Virus record (IMG/VR): IMGVR_UViG_3300019135_000009
Location: 62,001-126,000 of that record
Source: a virus
Strand: one strand, 5' to 3'
DNA: 64,000 nt
The notes beneath the pieces were generated by a model. The model ran no database searches. It was not told the origin of the DNA and was given only the letters and a program-made list of their open reading frames with translations. The position numbers and the translations under genes were made by a program. Position 1 is the first letter of the stretch; the number at the start of each line of letters is the position of its first letter. This document shows, piece by piece, positions 31,008 through 38,418 of the stretch.

Positions 31008-31442
31008 ATGGAGAATACAATCTTTAATGTGATGGGTACACTCACACAATATGAAGGTGGTGAGTGCAACTTGTTAAATGCTTTGAAATTGGCATTTGCA
31101 ATATCAGACCATAGCAAAGCCGAAGCTTTTCGTATCGACAAAAATAAAGGATTAATCCTTTATTGGACAAATACATCCGAAAAACGTGAACAAATAAATA
31201 TGTTCGTGACACCATTAACAGCAGAACAAGTATATCCACAAGTTAAAACATTTTTAAAATCTTTTTATGATGGCGACATCGAAGTTGAGATTGAAGATTT
31301 TGATGGAAATATGGAAGAGGAAGATAGTGATTTAACGAGTGTAGAAGGATGGAGGGTATATACTGAAAAATGGGGCAGAATTGATGGCGATTTCTACGCA
31401 TTTCTAGCTATTAAGCCTGCCTATGAAAATTATGGAAAATAA
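31008..31442 (+). CDS. Unknown early protein
   Basis: 144 residues, AGGAGTG ribosome site. Alpha/beta with an acidic section (DIEVEIEDFDGNMEEEDSD). No family recognised. Confidence 0.6.
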   Translation: MENTIFNVMGTLTQYEGGECNLLNALKLAFAISDHSKAEAFRIDKNKGLILYWTNTSEKREQINMFVTPLTAEQVYPQVKTFLKSFYDGDIEVEIEDFDGNMEEEDSDLTSVEGWRVYTEKWGRIDGDFYAFLAIKPAYENYGK

Positions 31443-31460
31443 ATAAAAGGAGGTTTTTCT

Positions 31461-31543
31461 ATGAGAAGCATGGAGAAATTGTAGCAGAATTATCGGATGA
31501 AAAATTGAAAGAAGCATTTGAAGAAATTGTCGAATGGCGTTGA
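31461..31543 (+). pseudogene. Small gene broken near its start
   Basis: AAAGGAGG and ATG lead to a frame that stops after seven codons. A second frame over the same bases gives EKHGEIVAELSDEKLKEAFE and ends at 31543, but has no start codon after the ribosome site. A small frameshift near 31465 explains both. Confidence 0.4.
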
Positions 31544-31589
31544 AATTTCAAAAAGAAGTTACATTGAAAAATAGATACGGGGTGATCGA

Positions 31590-31793
31590 ATGGGTAGTGT
31601 AGCTAGGGATATGATTAGAGACCATGCAATAATGGCTAGAAGGATTCAGAATTTCATGTGGGAAGGTAAACCGTTTAAAAGTAAGAAGATAGAGCACACA
31701 GTCGAAGAGTTTGAAGATTTCCTAGAAGGTCTTAGGAAAGATTGTTGGGATAGTTACAATACAGGTGCTTGTGAAATGGGATGGAGAGAATAA
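31590..31793 (+). CDS. Small early protein
   Basis: 67 residues, GGGGTGATC ribosome site. Basic N-terminal half, acidic/aromatic C-terminal half. Unknown. Confidence 0.6.
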   Translation: MGSVARDMIRDHAIMARRIQNFMWEGKPFKSKKIEHTVEEFEDFLEGLRKDCWDSYNTGACEMGWRE

Positions 31794-31949
31794 AAGTCTA
31801 AACATATAGAGAGACGATAATATCTTAGAAAAGTATTTGAAAAATAATTTTGACATTGGAAAAGTTTCGTTTAACAATATAGGTTCTTGTTTTTGGCATG
31901 ATAATATTGCGTAGGTAAAACTTTAATCTAAAAACACGAGGTGGTAGGA

Positions 31950-32831
31950 ATGCTTAAAGACAATTATATATTAGGATTGCTTTATGGGGATGGCCATTTT
32001 CAAATTAAAGATAGATATGAATGGTTTATGTTTTCTACCACGCACAAAGAATTATCTGATAAAGTCTTGACCTATTTAGATGAGAATAATATTAAATATT
32101 TCAATCACAGAAGACAATTTCCTAAAGGTCATAAAAATGAAAACTATGAAGTTCTTGAAATAATTGAAATTACTGATGAAAAATTCAGAGAGTATCTTTT
32201 ATCGCAAGGTTTCCTGTCAGATAGCGCAAATGAAAGAATTAAGTGGAATAAAGATTTTATTAGAGGGATTATTGAAACTAAAGGTTCTCTGTTTACTTAT
32301 CACAGTAGAAACAGTATTTCTTGGCGCATCTCTATTAGTGGGAATAAAGATGATATAAATTATATTAAACATATGCTTGAGACAGAATTAAATGTTTCTG
32401 TAGGTGATGTATTCAGAAGAAGAGAAAGAGAAAGTGAAGGGATTATTAGCGAATCATACAGGATCAACGTTCAGAATAGAGCAGGTGTAAGAGAAATAGT
32501 TAGCTTTATTAAAGGCGGAGACACCTCTAAATATTTAGATGAAATGATAGAAAAATTTGAAAAATTTGATGCGGAAACCCCATTCAATATGAAAAGGAAA
32601 GTGTTTAAACATTATAAAAATGCAGTTGGAGCGATGGCTAGAGATTTAGGCGTTGTTATAAAAGGAAAACGTGGAGGCGGCGGAAAAAGAGGATTTAAGC
32701 CTGTATACTTATGGGAAGGCGATAAAGAGATAGCATGTTTTTCTGGATGGGAAAACGCCTATAAGTGGATATGTAAAGTGTATGAAGAAGAGTTGGGATA
32801 CATTCCTCCAGATGTACATCTTGATGAATAA
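31950..32831 (+). CDS. LAGLIDADG-type homing endonuclease-like protein
   Basis: 293 residues from the ATG after GAGGTGGTAGG. First motif at about residues 6-15 (ILGLLYGDGH), second at about 108-117 (FIRGIIETKG), each followed by a beta-rich half, the normal two-repeat monomeric plan. The acidic metal residue is present as D in the first motif and E in the second. The C-terminal 80 residues are basic and may bind DNA. It stands alone, with no intron visible around it, so it is probably a free-standing mobile endonuclease. Confidence 0.7.
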   Translation: MLKDNYILGLLYGDGHFQIKDRYEWFMFSTTHKELSDKVLTYLDENNIKYFNHRRQFPKGHKNENYEVLEIIEITDEKFREYLLSQGFLSDSANERIKWNKDFIRGIIETKGSLFTYHSRNSISWRISISGNKDDINYIKHMLETELNVSVGDVFRRRERESEGIISESYRINVQNRAGVREIVSFIKGGDTSKYLDEMIEKFEKFDAETPFNMKRKVFKHYKNAVGAMARDLGVVIKGKRGGGGKRGFKPVYLWEGDKEIACFSGWENAYKWICKVYEEELGYIPPDVHLDE

Positions 32832-32873
32832 AAGTAAAATGCATATAGAAAGAATGAATAAGGAGAGGTTAAT

Positions 32874-33155
32874 ATGAGTAAAAAACTAAGAGTCGCACAT
32901 GTTCCACAATTTCCTATGGAAGCATTTTATGTTGAAGTTAAAAGCCTAGAAGAGGCTAAGCTTCTGTTTGATGTATTGGCAAATTATGATCTATTTCAAT
33001 TTGAAAACAATGTTAAACCAGATTATACAAATGCAACTTTTCTAGAAGAATTTGATGAAGAAAGAAATGAATGGGTTTCGTGGATTGATGATGAAACAGG
33101 AATTGATGATATTAATGAATATTTTGAAGAAATGGGACTAGGAAAGAATAATTAA
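32874..33155 (+). CDS. Small acidic early protein
   Basis: 93 residues, AAGGAGAGG ribosome site. Very acidic C-terminal half (DDETGIDDINEYFEEMG). Unknown. Confidence 0.6.
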   Translation: MSKKLRVAHVPQFPMEAFYVEVKSLEEAKLLFDVLANYDLFQFENNVKPDYTNATFLEEFDEERNEWVSWIDDETGIDDINEYFEEMGLGKNN

Positions 33156-33188
33156 AATGCGAAGAATTGATGAAGTTAAGAACAAAAA

Positions 33189-33332
33189 ATGAAAAATGTA
33201 AAGTATATAAAAGTTATCGATAAGAAAAGAATGCAAGTGGTTTTTAATAATGGTATGGAAATAATTTTAAAAGCACAGTCAGAAGATTATGGCTATGACA
33301 GCGGAATCTATATTGAGAAAGATAATGTGTGA
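33189..33332 (+). CDS. 47-residue protein
   Basis: ATG overlapping the end of an 11-codon upstream frame; the ribosome site is poor. Alternating residues (KVIDKKRMQVVFNNGMEIIL) suggest a small beta hairpin protein. Confidence 0.45.
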   Translation: MKNVKYIKVIDKKRMQVVFNNGMEIILKAQSEDYGYDSGIYIEKDNV

Positions 33333-33341
33333 GGTGTTTAA

Positions 33342-33692
33342 ATGAACTGTACAAGATGTAATAAATATTTAGGGTTCTATTGTAAAAATGTCAGTGTCAT
33401 AGATGTTGATCATGAGCGTGTAAAAGGTCTATATTGTGAAGAGTGTAAAGAAGCTGTCGAAAACGAATTAAAGCAACAGAGGTTTATTGAAGAGTATAAA
33501 GGTAATCAAATTTATTTTAAAGACGGTGGATACTATCCTTATTGGGGATGTATATATCATTTCAGAAGTCTAGAAGGTGCGAGGAATAGAATAGACAATC
33601 CTCACACTGCTATTTTAGCCACAAATATCTCGAAATCCATTCTCAAAAACCAGAATTATATAAAAATAGAGGCTGTAAATGAATATCGATAA
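33342..33692 (+). CDS. Zinc-finger early protein
   Basis: 116 residues. N-terminal C-T-R-C at 3-6, then C14, and C-E-E-C at about 33-36, a treble-clef or ribbon-like zinc domain. The second half is aromatic. GAGGTG ribosome site. Unknown role. Confidence 0.6.
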   Translation: MNCTRCNKYLGFYCKNVSVIDVDHERVKGLYCEECKEAVENELKQQRFIEEYKGNQIYFKDGGYYPYWGCIYHFRSLEGARNRIDNPHTAILATNISKSILKNQNYIKIEAVNEYR

Positions 33693-33825
33693 GGTTGCAA
33701 AGATACTAAAATTGCGGTCAGCATGGCTTTTATACTCTTATAAGACCACTTGGGGAATTTGGATAGAACCTGAAATAAAAGATAAATTTAAGTTTGAAGA
33801 AGTTGTAGAATATATTAAGAAATAA
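33679..33825 (+). CDS. 48-residue protein
   Basis: Starts inside the end of the previous gene after AGAGGCTG. Aromatic N-terminal part (WLLYSYKTTWGIWIE), lysine-rich tail. Unknown. Confidence 0.5.
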   Translation: MNIDKVAKILKLRSAWLLYSYKTTWGIWIEPEIKDKFKFEEVVEYIKK

Positions 33826-33857
33826 AAAATAGAATTAAAATCTTATGAGGTGGTAAT

Positions 33858-34070
33858 ATGTCGATAGAACTATTAAAAAGAATTATAGTAAATGAAGATG
33901 AAAAGGGAACACAAATAGCCAGATTGCCAAACAATCAAGAAATGATGAATAAGATAAATGAAATCATCGAATATGTAAACATGATTGGTACCAAGGTGAC
34001 AGAGTTGGAAAAGAAGGAATCAAAGCAAAAATTGAATAATTCAGGATTTAAGCCTAGGGCAAGTAGATAA
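33858..34070 (+). CDS. Small early protein
   Basis: 70 residues, GAGGTGG ribosome site. Helical with a coiled-coil-like section and a basic tail. Unknown. Confidence 0.6.
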   Translation: MSIELLKRIIVNEDEKGTQIARLPNNQEMMNKINEIIEYVNMIGTKVTELEKKESKQKLNNSGFKPRASR

Positions 34071-34096
34071 ACTCAATTTTATATAGGGGTGATATT

Positions 34097-34345
34097 ATGA
34101 GAATATCAGAACGTGATTTAATGACAATGGCTAGTGCATATGTCGAAGATGGAAAATTGAAGAAATGGAGATTCTATAGTGATGACCTAAATCATCCTGA
34201 TAGAGTTTTATATGAAAAATATATTTCTGGAACACCTATTACGGAAGATGAGTTAAACTATATCTTGACCTTTGAACGTGTAATTATCATAGGTAAATTT
34301 GGCGTAAAGTTTCAGAATTTCTCTGGAACAATTAACAAATATTGA
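34097..34345 (+). CDS. Small early protein
   Basis: 82 residues, AGGGGTG ribosome site; stop lies 32 bases before the next ATG. Unknown. Confidence 0.6.
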   Translation: MRISERDLMTMASAYVEDGKLKKWRFYSDDLNHPDRVLYEKYISGTPITEDELNYILTFERVIIIGKFGVKFQNFSGTINKY

Positions 34346-34377
34346 TAAACACTGAATTTTATAGAGAAAGGATTTTT

Positions 34378-34575
34378 ATGGGTAAAATTGATTCGGACGC
34401 ATTTAATCAGATTCATGATAGATATTATGACCATTATGGCAAGATACCTAGTGAGAGTATCATTCTACAAATTCATAAACTTCTACCAAAAGACATCTAT
34501 TTACTGGCAGAACAATGGGGTTGGAATGATACAGAAGTGGGAGACAAAATTTATAGATGGTTAAAGAAAAACTGA
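34378..34575 (+). CDS. Small early protein
   Basis: 65 residues from the ATG after GAAAGGA; the upstream in-frame ATG at 34342 has no ribosome site. Contains an aromatic, acidic C-terminal half (LAEQWGWNDTEVGDKIYRWL). Unknown. Confidence 0.6.
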   Translation: MGKIDSDAFNQIHDRYYDHYGKIPSESIILQIHKLLPKDIYLLAEQWGWNDTEVGDKIYRWLKKN

Positions 34576-34607
34576 CTTTATGAAGGAGTGAAGATTTTGG
34601 GGAAGCG

Positions 34608-34781
34608 TTGCAATTAATCAAGCATCTACTCATCATCCTTGTCTTGTCGTCAGTTAGTATTATAATGTTTAATCTAATCTTCACACTTTCTCAATCAATC
34701 ATTTTAGCGTTGTCAGCTTTATTGATTTCATTCATGTTGGGATGGGAATTTAGAGATATTGATGTATGGGAAAAATATTAA
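34608..34781 (+). CDS. 57-residue membrane protein
   Basis: TTG start close to GGGGAAG. Two hydrophobic segments (about 6-28 and 31-46), then an acidic end (WEFRDIDVWEKY). The start is uncertain because a better ribosome site (GAAGGAGTG) leads into another frame. Confidence 0.45.
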   Translation: MQLIKHLLIILVLSSVSIIMFNLIFTLSQSIILALSALLISFMLGWEFRDIDVWEKY

Positions 34782-34809
34782 TAAAACTGATTTTAGGGGA
34801 TGCTATTAT

Positions 34810-35004
34810 ATGAGAGCGTTTGATACAGGCCATAAAGACAGATCAGGAAAATCATTTTTGATCGGGAGCAGAGTGTCATGGATTGATAAAGAAGGCTTTC
34901 CTTGTGAGGGAGAAATAATTTTAAAAGATGGTTGCAAAATTGGAGTAGACAGTTGGGAAGGATTTATATTTGTCTGTGATTTTGATTCAAAATTTAAAAT
35001 TTAA
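34810..35004 (+). CDS. Small beta-rich protein
   Basis: 64 residues from the ATG after TTAGGGGATG. Alternating pattern (LIGSRVSWIDKEGFPCEGEI) suggests a small barrel (SH3/Tudor-like). Unknown. Confidence 0.55.
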   Translation: MRAFDTGHKDRSGKSFLIGSRVSWIDKEGFPCEGEIILKDGCKIGVDSWEGFIFVCDFDSKFKI

Positions 35005-35087
35005 AATAATTGACTGATTAGATATAGTTGTTAAAACAAGGTACATAATTTTAAAGAAATACAACACACAATTAGGGGGAAATTAAA

Positions 35088-35390
35088 TTGAAATTTGATC
35101 TGAAAAAACCATGTAAAGATTGTCCTTTTATTAAGGGGAGTTCTACTAATCTTACGTTATCTGAGGAGAGGCTAGATGACATTGTAAATGACATTAGTAA
35201 CAATGATATGACTTTTACATGCCATAAGACATTAGACCTTGCAAAAAGCGAACAACAACACTGTGCAGGAGCTTTGATTTTTTTAGAGAGAGAAGATAAT
35301 CCTAATCAGATGATGAGAATTGCAGAACGATTAGGGCTTTATGATCGTAGAGAGTTGAATATGACCGCGGACATTATTGATAAAAAGTAA
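35088..35390 (+). CDS. DUF6283-like cysteine protein
   Basis: 100 residues, TTG start after AGGGGGAAATTAAA. C-K-D-C-P-F at 9-14, later F-T-C-H-K and Q-H-C-A-G-A, the family plan of a small metal-binding protein common in phages. Function not known. Confidence 0.65.
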   Translation: MKFDLKKPCKDCPFIKGSSTNLTLSEERLDDIVNDISNNDMTFTCHKTLDLAKSEQQHCAGALIFLEREDNPNQMMRIAERLGLYDRRELNMTADIIDKK

Positions 35391-35405
35391 ATTTTAAATA
35401 ATCCG

Positions 35406-35434
35406 TTGACAAAAGATAATAAATTTGATATAAT
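35406..35434 (+). promoter_or_regulatory. Early promoter, palindrome family
   Basis: AATCCGTTGACAAAAGAT; TTGACA, 17 bases, TATAAT. Confidence 0.8.
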
Positions 35435-35513
35435 TTTTAATAAATAATGAAATATAATTGACAAACACTTTTTAATTGAAAAATGTTATCATTGAAAATA
35501 GGAGAGATACAAT

Positions 35514-35585
35514 ATGATTAGCAGTAATAACATAAAGAACTGGCGTTCAACAATCTACCTATTAACATTAAAACAAACAGAATAA
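35514..35585 (+). CDS. Possible 23-residue peptide
   Basis: ATG after a strong AGGAGAG site, in the leader of the promoter at 35406. Could be a leader peptide for the gene at 35609. Too short to assign. Confidence 0.4.
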   Translation: MISSNNIKNWRSTIYLLTLKQTE

Positions 35586-35608
35586 AACTGAGTAAAGGAA
35601 GAGAACAT

Positions 35609-36001
35609 ATGAGAAATGTCTTTAAATTCAAAGCTGGTGATCAAATAAGAATTAAAAAGGAATTAATTATTGGTGAAACATATTCAATGCAAAATTCGGA
35701 CATAACGAGTATACTCACAAAAGAAATGAGTCAGCACCTTGGAGAAAGGGCTACAATTATGGCCGTTTCTGAAAAGGGTTATACTTTAGACATTTCTCCA
35801 AGGTGCTATTTCGTTGACGAAATGTTAAAGCGCGTAATTGATTTAAAAGCGAAGTCATTATATACACCAATTAAAGAGGTAGAGGAATTTCACGAACATA
35901 TGCTTCGTTTGATTAAGAAACAGCAGATTGATCAAGCGCTTGACACAAAAAACAAAAAATTATTTAGCCAATTATTAACCAATAAAAACTGCCAGAAATA
36001 A
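35609..36001 (+). CDS. Unknown early protein with KOW-like start
   Basis: 130 residues, AAGGAAGAG ribosome site. Beta-rich N-terminal half (FKAGDQIRIKKELIIGETYS, ATIMAVSEKGYTLD), helical C-terminal half. Last gene before the repressor locus. Confidence 0.6.
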   Translation: MRNVFKFKAGDQIRIKKELIIGETYSMQNSDITSILTKEMSQHLGERATIMAVSEKGYTLDISPRCYFVDEMLKRVIDLKAKSLYTPIKEVEEFHEHMLRLIKKQQIDQALDTKNKKLFSQLLTNKNCQK

Positions 36002-36018
36002 ACATCAAATTATTATGT

Positions 36019-36048
36019 TTGATTAAAACTCATTAATAATGATACAAT
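36019..36048 (+). promoter_or_regulatory. SPBRE-like promoter upstream of the repressor locus
   Basis: TTGATT, then CTCATTAATAATG, then TACAAT. One base from consensus in the SPBRE core. It reads toward the repressor gene. Confidence 0.65.
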
Positions 36049-36256
36049 AGTGATATACGATAAGGGAAGGAGGGTGTGAACAATTCTTTGAAAAGGTTGT
36101 GGTAAAATAAGTAAAATAATGTGTATACAATTCATAAGACAAAGTAAAAATAAACATAAATAAACAGAAAGGACTGAGCATAAAAGGCTGTCAATAAGAC
36201 GCTTTTTAATCACTCACAATTCGAATACACTCCGTCTTATATAGGTTCTAAGCTAA

Positions 36257-36269
36257 CATTATTAATCAT
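36257..36269 (-). promoter_or_regulatory. Reversed SPBRE-like site at the repressor promoter
   Basis: CATTATTAATCAT on the forward strand is the reverse of ATGATTAATAATG, differing from the SPBRE core at one position. It lies just before the -35 at 36274, where a bound repressor could affect its own gene. Confidence 0.5.
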
Positions 36270-36273
36270 ATTT

Positions 36274-36302
36274 TTGACTATATATACATTAAATGATAAA
36301 AT
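36274..36302 (+). promoter_or_regulatory. Promoter of the MrpR-like gene
   Basis: TTGACT, 17 bases, TAAAAT. It lacks the SPBRE spacer, so it is not repressed in the same way as the lytic promoters. Confidence 0.7.
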
Positions 36303-36386
36303 TTTAAACAGAAAATCACCCTAGAACCATTGATATAAGCAAATAAATGAGAATCTACATAAAACGAATTGGGAGATGATTTTGGT

Positions 36387-37436
36387 ATGGTGATGAACAT
36401 GACAAAAGAAATTAATAATGATTTATTTAACGCAAAAGTAAAAGAAGATTATCTATCTGAAATGGTTGAAAACCATAGTATTTCAGAAGCTACAGTTACC
36501 AGTTACAGGAGAATATTTACCATTACCGCAGAATATGAAAACGCATTGAAAAAAGATTTGAATCAATTCAATTTCCAAGAAGTTGAAACAATATTATATG
36601 GTTTTAACTCAAAACACAAAAATACTGTTGAAGGCTATGCGAGAATAATTTCATCTTATTTGAAGTGGTCGATACGAAAAGGACTGACTAATGAAAATGT
36701 ACTCCAAGATTTAAAGCCAACGGATTTCGAAAAATATGTAACAGAGGCAGAAGAATACATTACAGAGAAACAATTGAGAAGATACGAAGATTTAACTGAA
36801 AATTATCAAGACTCTGCATTGTTGAGACTTTACTTTTTAGGAGTAGGTGGGAAGAATTTATCGGAAATTAGATACTTTGAGAAGACAGATATTGATTTCA
36901 ATAATAAAATTTTAAGGTTAAAAAATGTATTCGAAGAAGGAAATAGTGATAATGATTTTGAACCGATTAAGTTCACTGAAAGGTATTTGCCAGTGGACGA
37001 TAGGACGCTCTATTTACTTAAAGGAGCAATGAATCAAAAGGTTTACATGAAGAAGAATGGTAATATATCACATTTGAAAAATAATGTTAAACCTTATATG
37101 GATTTGGTCGATAACAAGTATGTATTCAGGCCATCGATTTCAAACTTGCAAAATTGGAGAAGTCCTATTAAAAAGCATGTCCTATTCACGAGGATAAATC
37201 AACTCGCAGAAAACCTAGGTATTGATTATTTAACATCTAAGTTTCTCCAGAGAAGTGGGATGATTTATTATGCAAGCCAACTTGTAAAAGATGGTGTGCT
37301 TTCTTATCAAGATAGGCAAATGGTTGCAGAGCATTTTAACGTTAAATCTGCTACCAATTTAAGAGGATTTCTAACAATTGAAAATATTGTTAAGACGTAT
37401 CCGCAAGTTGTTGAAGGAGATGATAAAGTTGAGTAG
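36387..37436 (+). CDS. mrpR: MrpR-like master repressor (inactive tyrosine-recombinase fold)
   Basis: 349 residues from the ATG about 11 bases after GGGAG. Layout of a tyrosine recombinase: SAM-like N-terminal helices (about 15-110) and a catalytic-fold domain (about 125-335). The residues for catalysis are missing: the usual G-L-R-x-S-E has N (GGKNLSEIR), and the region of the nucleophile reads EHFNVKSATNLRGFL without tyrosine. SPbeta MrpR (YopR) has this fold, lacks activity and binds SPBRE to hold the lytic genes off. SPBRE sites are frequent in this window, supporting the match. Confidence 0.7.
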   Translation: MVMNMTKEINNDLFNAKVKEDYLSEMVENHSISEATVTSYRRIFTITAEYENALKKDLNQFNFQEVETILYGFNSKHKNTVEGYARIISSYLKWSIRKGLTNENVLQDLKPTDFEKYVTEAEEYITEKQLRRYEDLTENYQDSALLRLYFLGVGGKNLSEIRYFEKTDIDFNNKILRLKNVFEEGNSDNDFEPIKFTERYLPVDDRTLYLLKGAMNQKVYMKKNGNISHLKNNVKPYMDLVDNKYVFRPSISNLQNWRSPIKKHVLFTRINQLAENLGIDYLTSKFLQRSGMIYYASQLVKDGVLSYQDRQMVAEHFNVKSATNLRGFLTIENIVKTYPQVVEGDDKVE

Positions 37437-37767
37437 AGCAAGCAACAAGAAACCCTACACCATTCATAAGATCGAGATGCACATTAATAAAGAAAGATTG
37501 AAAATGCTTCTAGAAAGCAGAGGCATTGGTGAATATAAGGATTTATATGAACTGATAAAAGAAAAATATGGGTTAGACCTTTCCTATAAAGGGTTTATGA
37601 GCCTATTGTCGAATCAGTCTACTTGGAAATTGCTTTATGCCTGGGCAATTGCACAGGTTTTAAATGTAAATATACCAGACATTTTCAATGAAGTTCAAAT
37701 TGATGTAGAGAAAAAGAAGAAGGAAAAAGAGAAGTGGAAAGAAGAGTATCAGAATAAGGGTAAGTAA
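37429..37767 (+). CDS. Small HTH-like protein co-transcribed with the repressor
   Basis: 112 residues from TTG nine bases after AAGGAG inside the repressor gene; overlap of 8 bases. The middle (KERLKMLLESRGIGEYKDLY to LLYAWAIAQVLNVNIPDIF) looks like a degenerate Cro/CI-type HTH. In SPbeta the gene next to yopR (yopS) is also a small putative regulator. Ends in a K/E tail. Confidence 0.65.
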   Translation: MSRASNKKPYTIHKIEMHINKERLKMLLESRGIGEYKDLYELIKEKYGLDLSYKGFMSLLSNQSTWKLLYAWAIAQVLNVNIPDIFNEVQIDVEKKKKEKEKWKEEYQNKGK

Positions 37768-37784
37768 AGTTTTACCCTTATTCT
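37751..37784. terminator. Terminator of the repressor operon
   Basis: Perfect 13-bp stem AGAATAAGGGTAA / TTACCCTTATTCT overlapping the stop codon. Confidence 0.8.
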
Positions 37785-37922
37785 ACATACATAACCAAAA
37801 AAAGAGTAGACATTACTAAAGTCTTATGATATAGTAACCATACAGAAAAAATACGAACACATGATCGGTTTTTGGATTGGCGATCAAGAGTGTACAACTA
37901 AATAAAAGGGAGAGGTTAATTT

Positions 37923-38309
37923 ATGTTACAAGTATTTGTGGAAGTGGCCGAACAATTCATCCAATCTTTATCACTGCCTTCAATTGCAAAAGGGATATTG
38001 AAGTCAGAAGATGATTGCAATCTGTTCTTTAAAAAATTCTATAAGAGAAATAGAAGCAAATTGGATGATTTGCTCGATTTCAAAGAATATAAAATTTCAA
38101 ACTCGCAAATGACTTTAGATAGATTTTTAGATAATTGCCGTACTCATGGGATTCATAAAATATTTGAAGAAACTTTTATGCAATCTTTCTCACCAGAAGA
38201 CATTGAAATTATAAACAAGGCATTAGATAGTGGAAGAGTGACGTTAGAGAAAATTTACATAAACTTTGTTTCTAACCCTCACAAAAACATTATGAAGAAT
38301 GTTTTATAA
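37923..38309 (+). CDS. Unknown phage protein between repressor and replication genes
   Basis: 128 residues, AAGGGAGAGG ribosome site. All-helical and basic in its middle. Its place suggests a replication or regulatory role, but no motif supports one. Confidence 0.6.
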   Translation: MLQVFVEVAEQFIQSLSLPSIAKGILKSEDDCNLFFKKFYKRNRSKLDDLLDFKEYKISNSQMTLDRFLDNCRTHGIHKIFEETFMQSFSPEDIEIINKALDSGRVTLEKIYINFVSNPHKNIMKNVL

Positions 38310-38313
38310 CGCC

Positions 38314-38342
38314 TTGACAAAAATGATTAATAATGTTATAAT
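38314..38342 (+). promoter_or_regulatory. SPBRE promoter for the SSB-like gene
   Basis: TTGACA, spacer with ATGATTAATAATG, TATAAT. Confidence 0.8.
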
Positions 38343-38353
38343 AATTGTATGTG

Positions 38354-38378
38354 GTGAGGGAGATCACTTCTCCCTTTT
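38354..38378 (+). terminator. Attenuator-like hairpin
   Basis: AGGGAGA, five-base loop, TCTCCCT, then TTTT, placed between the promoter and the SSB-like gene; a second SPBRE follows it. Confidence 0.6.
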
Positions 38379-38387
38379 CAGTACAAA

Positions 38388-38401
38388 ACTAATTAATAAT
38401 G
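38388..38401 (+). promoter_or_regulatory. SPBRE without promoter, next to the ribosome site
   Basis: Exact ACTAATTAATAATG, five bases before the AGGAGG site. No -10 follows, so it may work as a roadblock site or as a second operator. Confidence 0.6.
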
Positions 38402-38418
38402 AATCAGGAGGATTTTGA

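Larger units (their letters stand above)
36002..36386. other. Regulatory region of the repressor gene
   Basis: 385 bases without a convincing gene. It holds an SPBRE-type promoter (36019), a nine-codon frame after GGAGG (36078 onward), pairing sequences ATAAGACG/CGTCTTAT (36193-36240) and GGTTCTA/TAGAACC (36244 and 36327), a reversed SPBRE-like site and the repressor promoter. Confidence 0.6.

Noticed and set aside
36387-37436. Active phage integrase
   Set aside because: The catalytic arginine of the G-L-R-x-S-E motif and the nucleophilic tyrosine are missing, and the gene sits beside SPBRE sites, so a repressor of MrpR type fits better.
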